NCBI RefSeq assembly: GCF_012516395.1
Contig: NZ_CP051206.1
Span: forward strand, 868,001-932,000
Reading direction: 5' to 3'
DNA length: 64,000 nucleotides
Source of the DNA: Dolichospermum flos-aquae CCAP 1403/13F
Lineage (GTDB): Bacteria > Cyanobacteriota > Cyanobacteriia > Cyanobacteriales > Nostocaceae
The notes under the pieces were generated by a model. It was not told where the DNA came from. It searched no databases and worked only from the letters and a program-made list of their open reading frames with translations. This document shows positions 7,609 through 16,704 of the stretch, piece by piece. Within the stretch, counting starts at the first letter, position 1; every line of letters starts with the position of its first letter. A program made the translations under genes and the position numbers.

Positions 7609-7641
7609 ATATCCCCGACTTTTCAAAGAAGTCGGGGATAT
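7609..7641. terminator. 33-nt palindrome, copy 2
   Basis: Arms 7609-7621 and 7629-7641 (ATATCCCCGACTT and its complement). It begins 20 bp after the stop of the minus-strand DUF1361 gene, so it is positioned as that gene's terminator. Same family as 608-640. Confidence 0.65.
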
Positions 7642-7661
7642 TTGATTTTAATTTAATGTCA

Positions 7662-8318
7662 TTAGTTAATATTGTGAATATGATGATCATTTATTTGTGA
7701 ATTAACACCCTTATTCAGAAAACCCAAAGTAATTCGTTTCATAAACCAATACAAACCCCAAAGGATTATAAAAGTGAGAGTAATAATTATCAAGGGTTGT
7801 TTACCAAGAATTTCCTCTACACCTTTTGTGATTATGGCATCTGGTTGAGTAATAAAATCCCAACTGTTAAATCTCAAAAATCGTCCCCAATAAATACCCA
7901 CAGCAGAAAGAGCATGAGTGATTAACTCAACAGGAAAAATCCATTGACTTTTACCCGTTCGATGTAAATAGTAACCCAAATTTATTAAAGATATAACATA
8001 AGCTTCAAATCCGCCAAAAATGACAACAAAATACACAGGTATCAACACTAATGTAATCATCCATATTGACTGAACTCGCCGGATATCATCTATCAAATGA
8101 ATGACATCAGTTAATAAATAAGGCGCATTTGGTAAAAAAGCATAGAAACTCAAAAATCCTAGCCACCAAACCCATGAACCACTGCGCTGACGGCGAAATA
8201 GCCAAACACTCAAAGCTAAAGGAATAAAAGCCAAAAATAAATTCCAAGTCATCCACCGCAGATTAACTTGTAAAACATGGAAAACCGTTGTTATTAATTC
8301 AATCACTTCTGCTTTCAT
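7662..8318 (-). CDS. DUF1361 membrane protein
   Basis: This 218-residue integral membrane protein has about six hydrophobic helices. The DUF1361 signature is visible: WWLGFLSFYAFLPNAPYLLT followed by DVIHL (about 52-76), then a helix with VYFVVIFGGFEAYVISL and a late GIYWGRFLRFNSWD motif. The function of the family is unknown. It ends in a palindromic terminator. A 515-bp gap separates its start from prfC, which is divergent. Confidence 0.85.
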   Translation of the reverse strand: MKAEVIELITTVFHVLQVNLRWMTWNLFLAFIPLALSVWLFRRQRSGSWVWWLGFLSFYAFLPNAPYLLTDVIHLIDDIRRVQSIWMITLVLIPVYFVVIFGGFEAYVISLINLGYYLHRTGKSQWIFPVELITHALSAVGIYWGRFLRFNSWDFITQPDAIITKGVEEILGKQPLIIITLTFIILWGLYWFMKRITLGFLNKGVNSQINDHHIHNIN

Positions 8319-8692
8319 GGAATTGCAATAGCTAGAATAAATTTGTTTTTTTGGTTACACAAAATTTGCAGTTGTAGATTTGTTAAAAATCTCAAGACAT
8401 TGTTTGTGAAACTCTATTTTAGATCACTGCTGCATGAAATGGTTATTTATCAACATTTCTATCATGGAGCAGTTGATATTCACAAGGTTTTTGCCGATGT
8501 TCGGTGAATTTAGAAATTAATACTTTCGGAAAAATTCAACCCCTATATATATGGGCGCACAGATTTCCACTATACTCTTATAATAGAGGAAAGTCCGGCA
8601 TTTGTCAACTATCTCACCCATAAATTTCTGATAGCGTCGTCTGACATAAACCAGATTAAGATTGAATTAACGGCAAGAATTAATATAGCAGT
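8319..8692. other. Intergenic region between DUF1361 gene and prfC, first part
   Basis: This AT-rich stretch presumably holds the promoters of both divergent genes. A TATAAT at 8579-8584 could be the -10 element for prfC, but no good -35 is seen 17 bp upstream. The string GAGGAAAGTCCGG at about 8585-8598 recalls the RNase P RNA core, but nothing around it supports that. Confidence 0.3.
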
Positions 8693-8809
8693 ATGCACTT
8701 GAATCAGATCCTAATTTTAATCCCAGAGCGTTATATTCAAAGGGTTTTACTGAAAGCTGCTAGAGAATTTATAAATTTGTTCCCCCGTCCTGAAAAAGAT
8801 TACATTTAG
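8693..8809 (+). CDS. Possible small ORF, 38 residues, upstream of prfC
   Basis: An ATG-initiated frame encodes MHLNQILILIPERYIQRVLL followed by a basic segment and FPRPEKDYI. It ends 24 bp before the prfC start and would lie in the prfC leader. There is no strong ribosome-binding site before 8693, and the peptide matches nothing I recognise. It could be a small gene, a leader peptide, or chance. Confidence 0.25.
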   Translation: MHLNQILILIPERYIQRVLLKAAREFINLFPRPEKDYI

Positions 8810-8833
8810 TGAAGTTACAAAGAAATTACAGAT

Positions 8834-10462
8834 ATGTCCATTGAACTGCAAGCAGAATTAGGTCAAGCGGTGGAACAGCGTCGCAACTTTGCGATTATTT
8901 CTCACCCTGATGCTGGTAAAACCACACTGACAGAAAAACTATTATTATACGGGGGTGCTATTCACGAAGCTGGAGCAGTAAAAGCCCGCAGAGACCAGCG
9001 CAAAGTCACTTCTGACTGGATGGCAATGGAACAACAACGGGGAATTTCCGTAACTTCTACGGTATTACAATTTGCCTATCGTAACTGTCAAATTAATTTA
9101 CTCGACACTCCTGGACACCAAGATTTTAGTGAGGACACCTATCGGACTTTGGCAGCAGCCGATAATGCGGTGATGCTAATAGACGCGGCTAAAGGTTTAG
9201 AACCCCAAACTCGGAAACTCTTTGAAGTGTGTAAAATGCGGGGTATCCCAATTTTTACCTTTGTGAATAAACTCGACCGTCCGGGCAGAGAACCCATAGA
9301 TTTGTTAGATGAAATTGAGAAAGAATTGGGATTACAGACTTATGCAGTGAATTGGCCTATTGGGATGGGCGATCGCTTTAAAGGCGTATTTGACCGCCAA
9401 CAGCAGCAAATTCATTTATTTGAGCGCAGTTCTCATGGTAGTAAAGAAGCAAAGGAAACTATCCTCAATATAGGCGATCAGCGACTTGAAGAATTACTAG
9501 AAAAAGAACTATACCACCAACTTAAAGACGAGTTAGAACTCTTAGAAGGAGTTTGTCCAGAACTAGATTTAGACTTAGTACACGCCGGCAAAATGACCCC
9601 AGTATTTTTTGGTAGCGCCATGACTAACTTTGGGGTGGAATTATTCCTCAAGAACTTCCTTGACTTTGCCCTCAAACCAGGTACACATAGCAGCACTGTC
9701 GGCGATATTCCTCCTACCTATCCAGAATTTACCGGATTTATTTTCAAACTGCAAGCCAACATGGACCCAAAACATCGAGATAGGGTGGCTTTCGTCCGGG
9801 TTTGCACAGGCAAGTTTGAAAAAGATATGACAGTAAATCACGCTCGAACTGGCAAAGTTGTCCGTCTATCACGTCCGCAAAAACTATTTGCCCAAGAAAG
9901 AGAATCTATTGATGTCGCTTATCCAGGGGACGTGATTGGTTTAAATAATCCAGGTGTTTTCGCAATTGGTGATACAATTTACACAGGACAAAAATTAGAA
10001 TATGAGGGAATTCCTTATTTCTCACCTGAACTTTTTGCCACGTTGAGAAACCCCAACCCATCGAAATTTAAGCAGTTTCAAAAAGGCGTTTCCGAATTGC
10101 GAGAAGAAGGTGCTGTCCAAATTATGTACTCCACCGATGAAGCCAAGCGGGAGCCAATTTTAGCAGCGGTTGGTCAATTGCAGTTTGAAGTAGTCCAGTT
10201 CCGCTTAGAAAATGAGTATGGTGTGGAAACTATTCTCGATTTATTACCTTATAGTGTCGCCCGTTGGGTTGAAGGTGGTTGGGAAGCTTTAAAGCAGGTG
10301 GGACGTTTATTCAATACCACTACTGTTAAAGATAGCATGGGACGACCAGTATTGTTATTCCGCAATGAATGGAATTGTCAACAGTTGGAGGGTGATCATC
10401 CAGAGTTGAAATTAAGTGCCATCGCTCCCGTCTTTTCCCATCAACAATCAGCAGAAAGTTAG
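8834..10462 (+). CDS. prfC: Peptide chain release factor 3
   Basis: RF3 is the GTPase that recycles RF1/RF2 from the ribosome after termination. This 542-residue protein has a P-loop HPDAGKTTL (about 23-31), the switch segment [10 protein letters not shown] (about 65-74), DTPGHQD (about 93-99) and NKLDR (about 147-151), followed by domain II ([19 protein letters not shown]) and the RF3-specific C-terminal domain ([20 protein letters not shown]). The length is normal. It is preceded by a 515-bp gap with a possible small ORF and followed by a 73-bp hairpin repeat, so it is probably transcribed alone. Confidence 0.96.
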   Translation: MSIELQAELGQAVEQRRNFAIISHPDAGKTTLTEKLLLYGGAIHEAGAVKARRDQRKVTSDWMAMEQQRGISVTSTVLQFAYRNCQINLLDTPGHQDFSEDTYRTLAAADNAVMLIDAAKGLEPQTRKLFEVCKMRGIPIFTFVNKLDRPGREPIDLLDEIEKELGLQTYAVNWPIGMGDRFKGVFDRQQQQIHLFERSSHGSKEAKETILNIGDQRLEELLEKELYHQLKDELELLEGVCPELDLDLVHAGKMTPVFFGSAMTNFGVELFLKNFLDFALKPGTHSSTVGDIPPTYPEFTGFIFKLQANMDPKHRDRVAFVRVCTGKFEKDMTVNHARTGKVVRLSRPQKLFAQERESIDVAYPGDVIGLNNPGVFAIGDTIYTGQKLEYEGIPYFSPELFATLRNPNPSKFKQFQKGVSELREEGAVQIMYSTDEAKREPILAAVGQLQFEVVQFRLENEYGVETILDLLPYSVARWVEGGWEALKQVGRLFNTTTVKDSMGRPVLLFRNEWNCQQLEGDHPELKLSAIAPVFSHQQSAES

Positions 10463-10488
10463 AGGCAGTTGTCAGTTGTCCGTTGTCA

Positions 10489-10561
10489 GTAGGGGCGAAG
10501 CATTTGGAAGATAAATTATCGGTCATTGCCAAAAATAGTTCTCCAAATGCTTCGCCCGTAC
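10489..10561 (+). repeat. 73-bp hairpin repeat, copy A
   Basis: Perfect 16-nt arms GGGCGAAGCATTTGGA / TCCAAATGCTTCGCCC with a 33-nt middle. The outer ends are GTAG and GTAC. It is flanked by CAGTTGT heptamers. Same family at 12837, 12910, 12980, 16081 (inverted), 19569 and 19650. Confidence 0.85.
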
Positions 10562-10692
10562 AGTGGTCAGTGGTCAGTGGTCAGGAGGAAGAAAGAAGTT
10601 ACCCAATGACCAATGACCAATGACCAATGATCAGGGTATCTCAATAAGCGTGCTATTTGTCACTTAGAACAGATTGGAGTACCAAAGTTTGT

Positions 10693-12819
10693 ATGCCTTC
10701 CCACGCTGAATCATGTTTAGAGGCTGGTTTAGCTGCTCTCAAGCAGGGGAATTACTACACAGCGATCGCTAACCTTCAACCACTAGCCAAAGATCAAAGT
10801 CAAGAAAGGATTTGTTTACAGGCGCAAGTTGGGTTAGTGATGTCCTATGCCCGCACGGGTGAAGTCTCTAAGGCGATCGCTCTGTGTCAAAATCTGATTG
10901 CTAATAGTAATCCCCAAGTTCAAGAGTGGGCAACACTTGCTCTTGAACACCTGCATAAACGCAAAAACCAGAAGAAAAAATCCCATAAAACCAATACTGG
11001 ACTTGTTTCTAGTTTAAATCCTGCCCAACCACAGCTACAAACAGCTTATACTGGTAATGATGGTAACAATACTATCAAACCGGTTAGCGTTTATTGGCGC
11101 AATGCTAGACGCGCTAAAGTGTGGCAACCCCTAGGCAAGCCTAACATCATTCCCTCTCGACTACTTGCTCTGGGAACATTCATGGCATTGTTTTGGACTT
11201 GTCGAGAAGTGCTTAAATTAGTATTGGGTTTAATCAATCAAATTCTCTATCAACTGCCCTACTTAGAACCCATCCAGATTTTATATAGCGATCCTAGTTC
11301 CTTGATGCTAGGATTGTTGATCATCTTCATGGCATCGTCTCCTTGGTTGCTCGACTGGGTACTAACAAGATTTTCCGGTCAAGAAGAGTTAACCAAAGAG
11401 AAATTAAACTCCTACAGCCGGGAAACACCCAGAGTATTACAACGCGCTTGCCAACAGCGGCACTGGTCAACCCCTCAACTGAGAATCTTACCAATTTCCG
11501 CCCCGATGATTATCAGTTATGGCAACCTCCCCCGCACAGCGAGAATAACTGTTAGTCAAGGTTTATTAGAACAACTGGCAGATGACGAAATAGCTGCCAT
11601 CTATGCTTTATCTTTAGGACAAATTGGGCGTTGGGATTTTGCGGTCATGTCCCTAGTTTTACTCGTGGCCATGCCATTTTATGGAATATATCAGCAAGTG
11701 TCAGTTTGGGGAAATCAACATGACAGTAAAATTTGGCGTTGGCCAGGTACAGTTTTAGCAGCCATCAACTATGCAATTTGGTGTCTGTTCACGGGTACAG
11801 CCTTACTTAATTGCCAATTGCGGCTTTACCATAGCGATCGCCTGGCCGCAGAAATCACCGGTAATCCTAATGGACTAATTCGCGCTTTACTGAAAATATC
11901 CATTGGTGTAGCCCATGATATCAGCCTCAAAGAACAAACCTGTTGGCAGTTAGAAAGCCTGAATCTCCTCTCGCCAGTTGCATACCAACACAGCATAATT
12001 TTAGGTAGCACCGCCGGTCATCTACCTTTTGAATCATTTTTAAAGTGGGAAAATTTTCATCCCTATCGGCAATGGTTTACAATTAATAGTTGTCATCCAA
12101 CAATAGGCGATCGCATCGATCGCCTTTGTCAAATAGCCCGTCATTGGCATTTAGACACCGAATTATATCAAACAAAGCCATCACAACCCATTCTCATCAA
12201 GCCCCAATCCTTCTATTTACAAATTGCCCCTTGGTTGGGAATCCCCCTCGGTGTTGTATTTGCCTGTCTAACTTGGTTAATTTGGCAAACAGCATACACC
12301 TTACACTTGTTAAACCTCAAGTGGATCTATGATAATTGGTCTTTTGTCGGAGGTTGTATGTTGATTGGCTTTAGCATTGGCACAGTTATGCGGATAAATG
12401 CTTTATTTCCCGATATTACACCTGTCAATGTTCAAAAAGATGAAAACTTTACCAACCTCTTAGCAAATCCCGCTATTTTACCAATTGATAGCATTAGAGT
12501 TCGGTTTACTGGTAAGCTATTAGGCCGCCCTGGTATTGGCAATTGTTTAGCACAAGACCTAATCCTGCAATCTAGCCAAGGTTTAATGAAATTACATCAT
12601 ATTCCCTGGTTAGGAAAGTCATTCAATCCTCAAGACTTGATTGGCAGACAAATCACTGTTACAGGTTGGTTACGACGGGGGACAACTCCTTGGATTGATA
12701 TCCAAACTTTAGAAACTAAAGGTGGCAAAAAAATTAATAGCCCTCATTCTATCTGCTCCACTGTCATCGCAGTTGTTGCCCAAGCCTGGGGTGCTTATAT
12801 TATGCTCACAGGTTCTTAG
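10693..12819 (+). CDS. M48-like membrane protein with degenerate protease site, TPR N-terminus
   Basis: I choose ATG 10693 over an upstream TTG at 10657, giving about 708 residues. Residues about 1-90 are TPR-like (AALKQGNYYTAIANLQPL; GEVSKAIALCQNL). Two hydrophobic segments follow, then a region aligning with Ste24/HtpX peptidase M48 (ITVSQGLLEQLADDEIAAIY), another membrane pair, and a C-terminal region ending in a membrane helix. Where M48 enzymes have AHELGHI, this protein has ALSLGQI (about 304-310). The third zinc ligand segment EYEAD reads LYHSD. All metal ligands and the catalytic glutamate are lost, so it is probably a non-catalytic relative. Flanked on both sides by 73-bp hairpins. 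Confidence 0.72.
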   Translation: MPSHAESCLEAGLAALKQGNYYTAIANLQPLAKDQSQERICLQAQVGLVMSYARTGEVSKAIALCQNLIANSNPQVQEWATLALEHLHKRKNQKKKSHKTNTGLVSSLNPAQPQLQTAYTGNDGNNTIKPVSVYWRNARRAKVWQPLGKPNIIPSRLLALGTFMALFWTCREVLKLVLGLINQILYQLPYLEPIQILYSDPSSLMLGLLIIFMASSPWLLDWVLTRFSGQEELTKEKLNSYSRETPRVLQRACQQRHWSTPQLRILPISAPMIISYGNLPRTARITVSQGLLEQLADDEIAAIYALSLGQIGRWDFAVMSLVLLVAMPFYGIYQQVSVWGNQHDSKIWRWPGTVLAAINYAIWCLFTGTALLNCQLRLYHSDRLAAEITGNPNGLIRALLKISIGVAHDISLKEQTCWQLESLNLLSPVAYQHSIILGSTAGHLPFESFLKWENFHPYRQWFTINSCHPTIGDRIDRLCQIARHWHLDTELYQTKPSQPILIKPQSFYLQIAPWLGIPLGVVFACLTWLIWQTAYTLHLLNLKWIYDNWSFVGGCMLIGFSIGTVMRINALFPDITPVNVQKDENFTNLLANPAILPIDSIRVRFTGKLLGRPGIGNCLAQDLILQSSQGLMKLHHIPWLGKSFNPQDLIGRQITVTGWLRRGTTPWIDIQTLETKGGKKINSPHSICSTVIAVVAQAWGAYIMLTGS

Positions 12820-12836
12820 ATATTAGTCAGTTGTCA

Positions 12837-13049
12837 GTAGGGGCGAAGCATTTGGAAGATAAATTATCGGTCATTGCCAAAAATAGTTCTCCAAATGCTT
12901 CGCCCGTACAGTTGTTAGCATTTGGAAGATAAATTATCGGTCATTGCCAAAAATAGTTCTCCAAATGCTTCGCCCGTACAGTTGTTAGCATTTGGAAGAT
13001 AAATTATCGGTCATTGCCAAAAATAGTTCTCCAGATGCTTCGCCCGTAC
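12837..13049 (+). repeat. 73-bp hairpin repeat, three tandem copies (B, C, D)
   Basis: A full copy at 12837-12909 is followed by two 70-bp units, 12910-12979 and 12980-13049, that lack the left GTAGGGGCGA and are linked by AGTTGTT. Unit D differs by one base (CCAGATGC). The tandem arrangement suggests amplification by slippage or unequal exchange after insertion. Confidence 0.85.
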
Positions 13050-13521
13050 AGTTGTCAGTGGGAAGAAATATTCCCCCTGCTCCCTGCCTGTTTTGCCTCT
13101 TGCTTTAAAAATGTGTTTTATGTTACGATAAGCTCATGCTATTGGCTATTGGCGGAAAAGTTTCTGCGGAACTAGCTACGTAGGAAATACCATGATAATG
13201 TTAAGGAATGGTATTTTGTTCTGCGGGCAAGAATTAAGAAGAATGAATTTACTGTGGTGGATAGTTGGCTATTAAATTAACAATTCCGAAAATTAAAGTG
13301 ATATTAGCCCACGAGTGCATAAGTGCTTTCGTGGCAAATAAGCTTGATCCCAATAAAAAACTGTATTCTATAAGTTGATAGCATGACTTACGCCACGCTA
13401 CACTATCGGATTACAGAAATTGGTTTGTGGCAGTTTTTAGTCCATAGTATCTATTCAAAAACCAAAGCCAATTGATTGTTTTTGTCTTGCCCTGTTTAAT
13501 CCCAATTTGGAGGTATGTTCC
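13050..13521 (+). other. Long leader region of the RRM gene
   Basis: This 472-bp stretch without a gene contains a small hairpin (AATACCAT...ATGGTATT, about 13186-13217), a CCACGA/TCGTGG hairpin (about 13310-13336), and a palindromic GATAG...CTATC block with ACGCCACGCTA (about 13379-13413) related to the 150-bp MITE. Cyanobacterial RRM genes often have long regulated leaders; a promoter could not be assigned. Confidence 0.35.
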
Positions 13522-14028
13522 ATGTCCATTCGCCTATATATAGGAAATTTGCCCAAGGAAGAAATTGATCGTCAAGATTTGCAAGCTGTATTTGCAGAAG
13601 AAGGCGATGCTGTCACCACTAAACTAATTAAAGACCGTAAAACAGGCAAATGCCGTGGTTTTGGGTTTTTAACGGTGAACAATGACGAACAAGCCGATCA
13701 AATTATTGAAAAATATAATGGTCAAATGTTCAAAGATACACCCATTAAGCTAGAAAAAGCTTTACCACGGACTAAAGGTGAGGAAGGGGACGAACAACCA
13801 CAACAACAGGTCCCTAAACCAGTCATCCAAGGTAGTAGTTCCCCCGTTCCTAGCAGCAACAAAGAAGGCAACCGTCGGGAGAGAACTAAAAAACCTCGCC
13901 GTGGTGGTGGTGGTGGTGCGCGTGAGACTGTTGGTAACGTTGATAACGAAGCTTTTCGTCCAGATCCCCGTTGGGCAGCGGATTTAGAAAAGCTCAGACA
14001 GATGTTGGAAGCACAAACTACCAACTAG
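13522..14028 (+). CDS. RNA-binding protein, single RRM
   Basis: This 168-residue protein starts at ATG 13522, 8 bp after GGAGG (13509-13513); an upstream TTG lies in that ribosome-binding site and is rejected. One RRM at residues about 1-80 has RNP2 LYIGNLP and RNP1 KCRGFGFL. The C-terminus is low-complexity (GGGGG and basic patches around KKPRRGGGGGAR) and ends in a helix (WAADLEKLRQMLEAQ). Cyanobacterial Rbp proteins bind RNA, and many are cold-induced. This one is longer than the classical 80-100-residue type because of the C-terminal helix. Confidence 0.9.
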   Translation: MSIRLYIGNLPKEEIDRQDLQAVFAEEGDAVTTKLIKDRKTGKCRGFGFLTVNNDEQADQIIEKYNGQMFKDTPIKLEKALPRTKGEEGDEQPQQQVPKPVIQGSSSPVPSSNKEGNRRERTKKPRRGGGGGARETVGNVDNEAFRPDPRWAADLEKLRQMLEAQTTN

Positions 14029-14705
14029 ATTGTCTATTCAATCAATGTGCTTTGAGAGTAATTCTTGAAGCTGCTTCGATATCAGTTTCAGCGGTTAGAA
14101 ATTTCTTTCAAATCCAATCAACAAGCAGTGCAGGTAGCCACATCAGGTTATCTGCACTATTTGTTTTGGCAATTTTTGAGGTTTGACGGTGCAATTACAC
14201 AAAATTTGTGATTTTTTAGGAAAACTGTATCTAAATTAACAAAAATTCTGACAATGTAGGAATAGTATAAGCCAATACACTTGTCTTGATTAAATCAGTG
14301 CTTTTGAAAATGATGGTAATTAAGGTAATATTTTCGGCAATTTAATTTTGATGTATTTACTTTCATGGAAATAATTTTGATTGCTTGAACCTTGTAAATA
14401 ATGAATTGTAAATATCTAACTTAGGATGTGGCTTTGCTACTTCAGATAGGTTTTATCATGAATTAACTCATATATCATGATAGATAATATTCGTTTGTCG
14501 CTATAAAAAGATAGAGAAAAATATCTATCGAAGGTATTAAACATAAATATAGAAAGTGGGGAAAATTAACCAATATTTTGGTAATAGTTAAAATATAATA
14601 AATATTAATTATGCAAAGTTCCCCAGAAAAACACAGATTTAAGTTTAATAAGCGCAAGTTGAAAATTCACTCCCATATTGTTAAAATCAGGAACACAACA
14701 AATTT
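14029..14705. other. Intergenic region with possible terminator
   Basis: The gap is 677 bp. An inverted repeat AGTGCAG/CTGCACT at 14127-14158, followed by ATTTGTTTT, could end the RRM transcript. The rest is very AT-rich and shows no gene, tRNA or clear repeat. The promoter of the glycosyltransferase gene must lie here but was not recognised. Confidence 0.35.
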
Positions 14706-15974
14706 ATGAAAGCTACCACTAAAAAACACATTGCTTTAATTTCAGTTCATGGCGATCCAGCAATTGAAATAGGCAGAGAAGAGGCAGGAGGACAAAATGT
14801 TTATGTCCGCCAAGTGGGTGAAGCCCTGGCACAGCTAGGATGGCAAGTAGATATGTTTAGTCGGAGAGTCAGTGCTGATCAAGAAAGGATAGTGCAACAT
14901 CACCCTAATTGTCGGACTATTCGTTTAACCGCAGGTCCGGTGGAATTTGTGCCAAGAGATCAGGGTTTTCAATATTTGCCAGATTTCGTCTTTCAGTTAC
15001 TAGAATTTCAAAAAGAAGCTGGGATTAATTATGATTTAGTGCATACTAATTATTGGTTATCTAGCTGGGTAGGGATGGAACTCAAGAAAAGACAAGGAAC
15101 TAAACAGGTTCATACCTACCATTCTTTAGGGGTGATTAAATATAACACCATAGAAAATATTCCTTTGGTGGCTAGTCAACGTTTAATAGTAGAGAAACAA
15201 GTATTGGAAACAGCGGAAAGAATTGTGGCCACCAGTCCCCAAGAACTGGAACATATGCGATCGCTTGTTTCCCAAAAAGGCAAAATTGATATTATTCCCT
15301 GTGGGACAGATATTCAGCAGTTTGGTTCAGTGGAAAGACAAGCTGCCAGGGCTACTTTAGGAATTGATCCAGAAGCTAAAGTGGTGTTATATGTAGGTAG
15401 ATTTGACCCCCGAAAAGGCATAGAAACTTTAGTCAGGGCAATGCGAGAATCTAAGTTTTATGAATCAAAACAATTGCAGTTGATTATTGGTGGTGGTTGC
15501 ACACCGGGAAATAGTGATGAAAAAGAACGCGATCGCCTTACCGGAATTGTCAACGAATTAGGGATGAATGAATGTACCTCTTTTCCCGGTTGTTTGAGTC
15601 GGGAGATATTGCCAGCTTATTACGCCGCTGCGGATATTTGTGTTGTTCCTAGCCACTATGAACCCTTTGGATTGGTAGCTATCGAGGCTATGGCCTGCGG
15701 TACACCTGTAGTCGCTAGTGATGTCGGTGGATTACAATTTACCGTTGTCAATGAAGAAACTGGTTTATTAGTACCGCCACAAAATGTCCCAGCTTTTAAC
15801 CACGCTATTGATCGGATTCTGGGTAATCCTGTATGGCAGCAAGAATTAGGAAAAGCTGCTAAAAAGCGTGTTATTAATAAATTTAGCTGGCATGGTGTAG
15901 CGAGTCAGTTAGATGAACTATATACCCAACTGTTGCAACAATCTGTTAAAGAACCCGCATTAGCAATTAAATAG
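14706..15974 (+). CDS. GT4 glycosyltransferase, sucrose-phosphate/sucrose synthase type
   Basis: This 422-residue GT-B enzyme has the N-terminal donor/acceptor motif of sucrose-phosphate synthases and sucrose synthases, HGDPAIEIGREEAGGQNVYV (about 15-34). The second Rossmann domain has VVLYVGRFDPRKGIETLV and the nucleotide-binding ExxxxE element HYEPFGLVAIEAMACG (about 311-326). The size matches the short cyanobacterial SPS that lack the phosphatase domain. The likely reaction is UDP-glucose plus fructose-6-phosphate to sucrose-6-phosphate, but other sugar donors cannot be excluded. The stop TAG abuts a 9-bp tandem repeat. Confidence 0.72.
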   Translation: MKATTKKHIALISVHGDPAIEIGREEAGGQNVYVRQVGEALAQLGWQVDMFSRRVSADQERIVQHHPNCRTIRLTAGPVEFVPRDQGFQYLPDFVFQLLEFQKEAGINYDLVHTNYWLSSWVGMELKKRQGTKQVHTYHSLGVIKYNTIENIPLVASQRLIVEKQVLETAERIVATSPQELEHMRSLVSQKGKIDIIPCGTDIQQFGSVERQAARATLGIDPEAKVVLYVGRFDPRKGIETLVRAMRESKFYESKQLQLIIGGGCTPGNSDEKERDRLTGIVNELGMNECTSFPGCLSREILPAYYAAADICVVPSHYEPFGLVAIEAMACGTPVVASDVGGLQFTVVNEETGLLVPPQNVPAFNHAIDRILGNPVWQQELGKAAKKRVINKFSWHGVASQLDELYTQLLQQSVKEPALAIK

Positions 15975-15980
15975 GGAACA

Positions 15981-16034
15981 GGGGAAGTTGGGGAAGTTGG
16001 GGAAGTTGGGGAAGTTGGGGAAGTTGGGGAAGTT
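15981..16034 (+). repeat. Six-copy 9-bp minisatellite (GGGGAAGTT)
   Basis: Six exact GGGGAAGTT units, followed by a run of six G. It lies directly after the glycosyltransferase gene and before an inverted 73-bp hairpin. Confidence 0.9.
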
Positions 16035-16080
16035 GGGGGGGAGAAAGAATTTTCCCAATGACAACTGACAACTGCCAACT

Positions 16081-16153
16081 GTACGGGCGAAGCATTTGGA
16101 GAACTATTTTTGGCAATGACCGATAATTTATCTTCCAAATGCTTCGCCCCTAC
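16081..16153 (-). repeat. 73-bp hairpin repeat, copy E (inverted)
   Basis: Reverse-complement copy of the family at 10489, full length with both ends (GTAC...CTAC), flanked by ACAACTG heptamers. Confidence 0.85.
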
Positions 16154-16240
16154 TAACAACTAACAACTGACAATTCGTACATAGTTGTAAGATAGGAAAG
16201 ATCAAGTAAGCTCTAAACATACTTGCAGTTAGACGGTGAA

Positions 16241-16519
16241 ATGATGGAAGTTCAAGAAATCAAAAAATTCCCTAAGCCCAGGAAACCAGACAGCGAATCC
16301 CAAAATTTTCAGCACGTCAAGATCCTTGACTGCAACGAACCAGTATGCAGGGTAATTTGTGAGTGTTGGCACTGCAAACAGGGGATATTATCTGAGGTAG
16401 ACGTATCAACTTCACAGTATTTAGAGGTAGAATGCCCAAGTTGTGGGAAAACTGCCGTGAGACTGATGGCAGAAAAAGTGATTTCCACTACACCTATCCC
16501 TTCACCCTGGCAAGGATGA
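16241..16519 (+). CDS. Small zinc-ribbon protein, unknown function
   Basis: I start at ATG 16241 (or 16244), rather than the TTG at 16223, giving about 92 residues. Two CxxC knuckles are visible: CECWHCKQG (about 42-50) and CPSCGKTA (about 69-76), which would coordinate one zinc ion. The N-terminus is basic and proline-containing (KKFPKPRKPDS). It has no signal peptide. It is isolated between repeats and an Rpn-family gene. No specific family is recognised beyond the ribbon. Confidence 0.62.
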   Translation: MMEVQEIKKFPKPRKPDSESQNFQHVKILDCNEPVCRVICECWHCKQGILSEVDVSTSQYLEVECPSCGKTAVRLMAEKVISTTPIPSPWQG

Positions 16520-16704
16520 GTGAATTTTAGATTTTGGATTTTGGATGATACTCTTGACGGTTGAGATGTGAACTTTTACAAGATTACGAGCAACCTAGAT
16601 ATGTAGGGGTAAAGCGCAATACTAAACCCCTGCGTTTTACTAAGTTATCGCCATCACCCAAAAAATGTTAAATTAATAGTTCTGTCTTTAAATTATTAAT
16701 GTAA

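Noticed and set aside
8585-8598. GAGGAAAGTCCGG resembling the conserved core of RNase P RNA
   Set aside because: Only 13 nt match; the other conserved RNase P elements and the closing helices are missing.
12837-13049. Regularly spaced repeats that could suggest a CRISPR array
   Set aside because: The 70-bp period has no variable spacers; the units are whole copies of a hairpin repeat that also occurs singly elsewhere.
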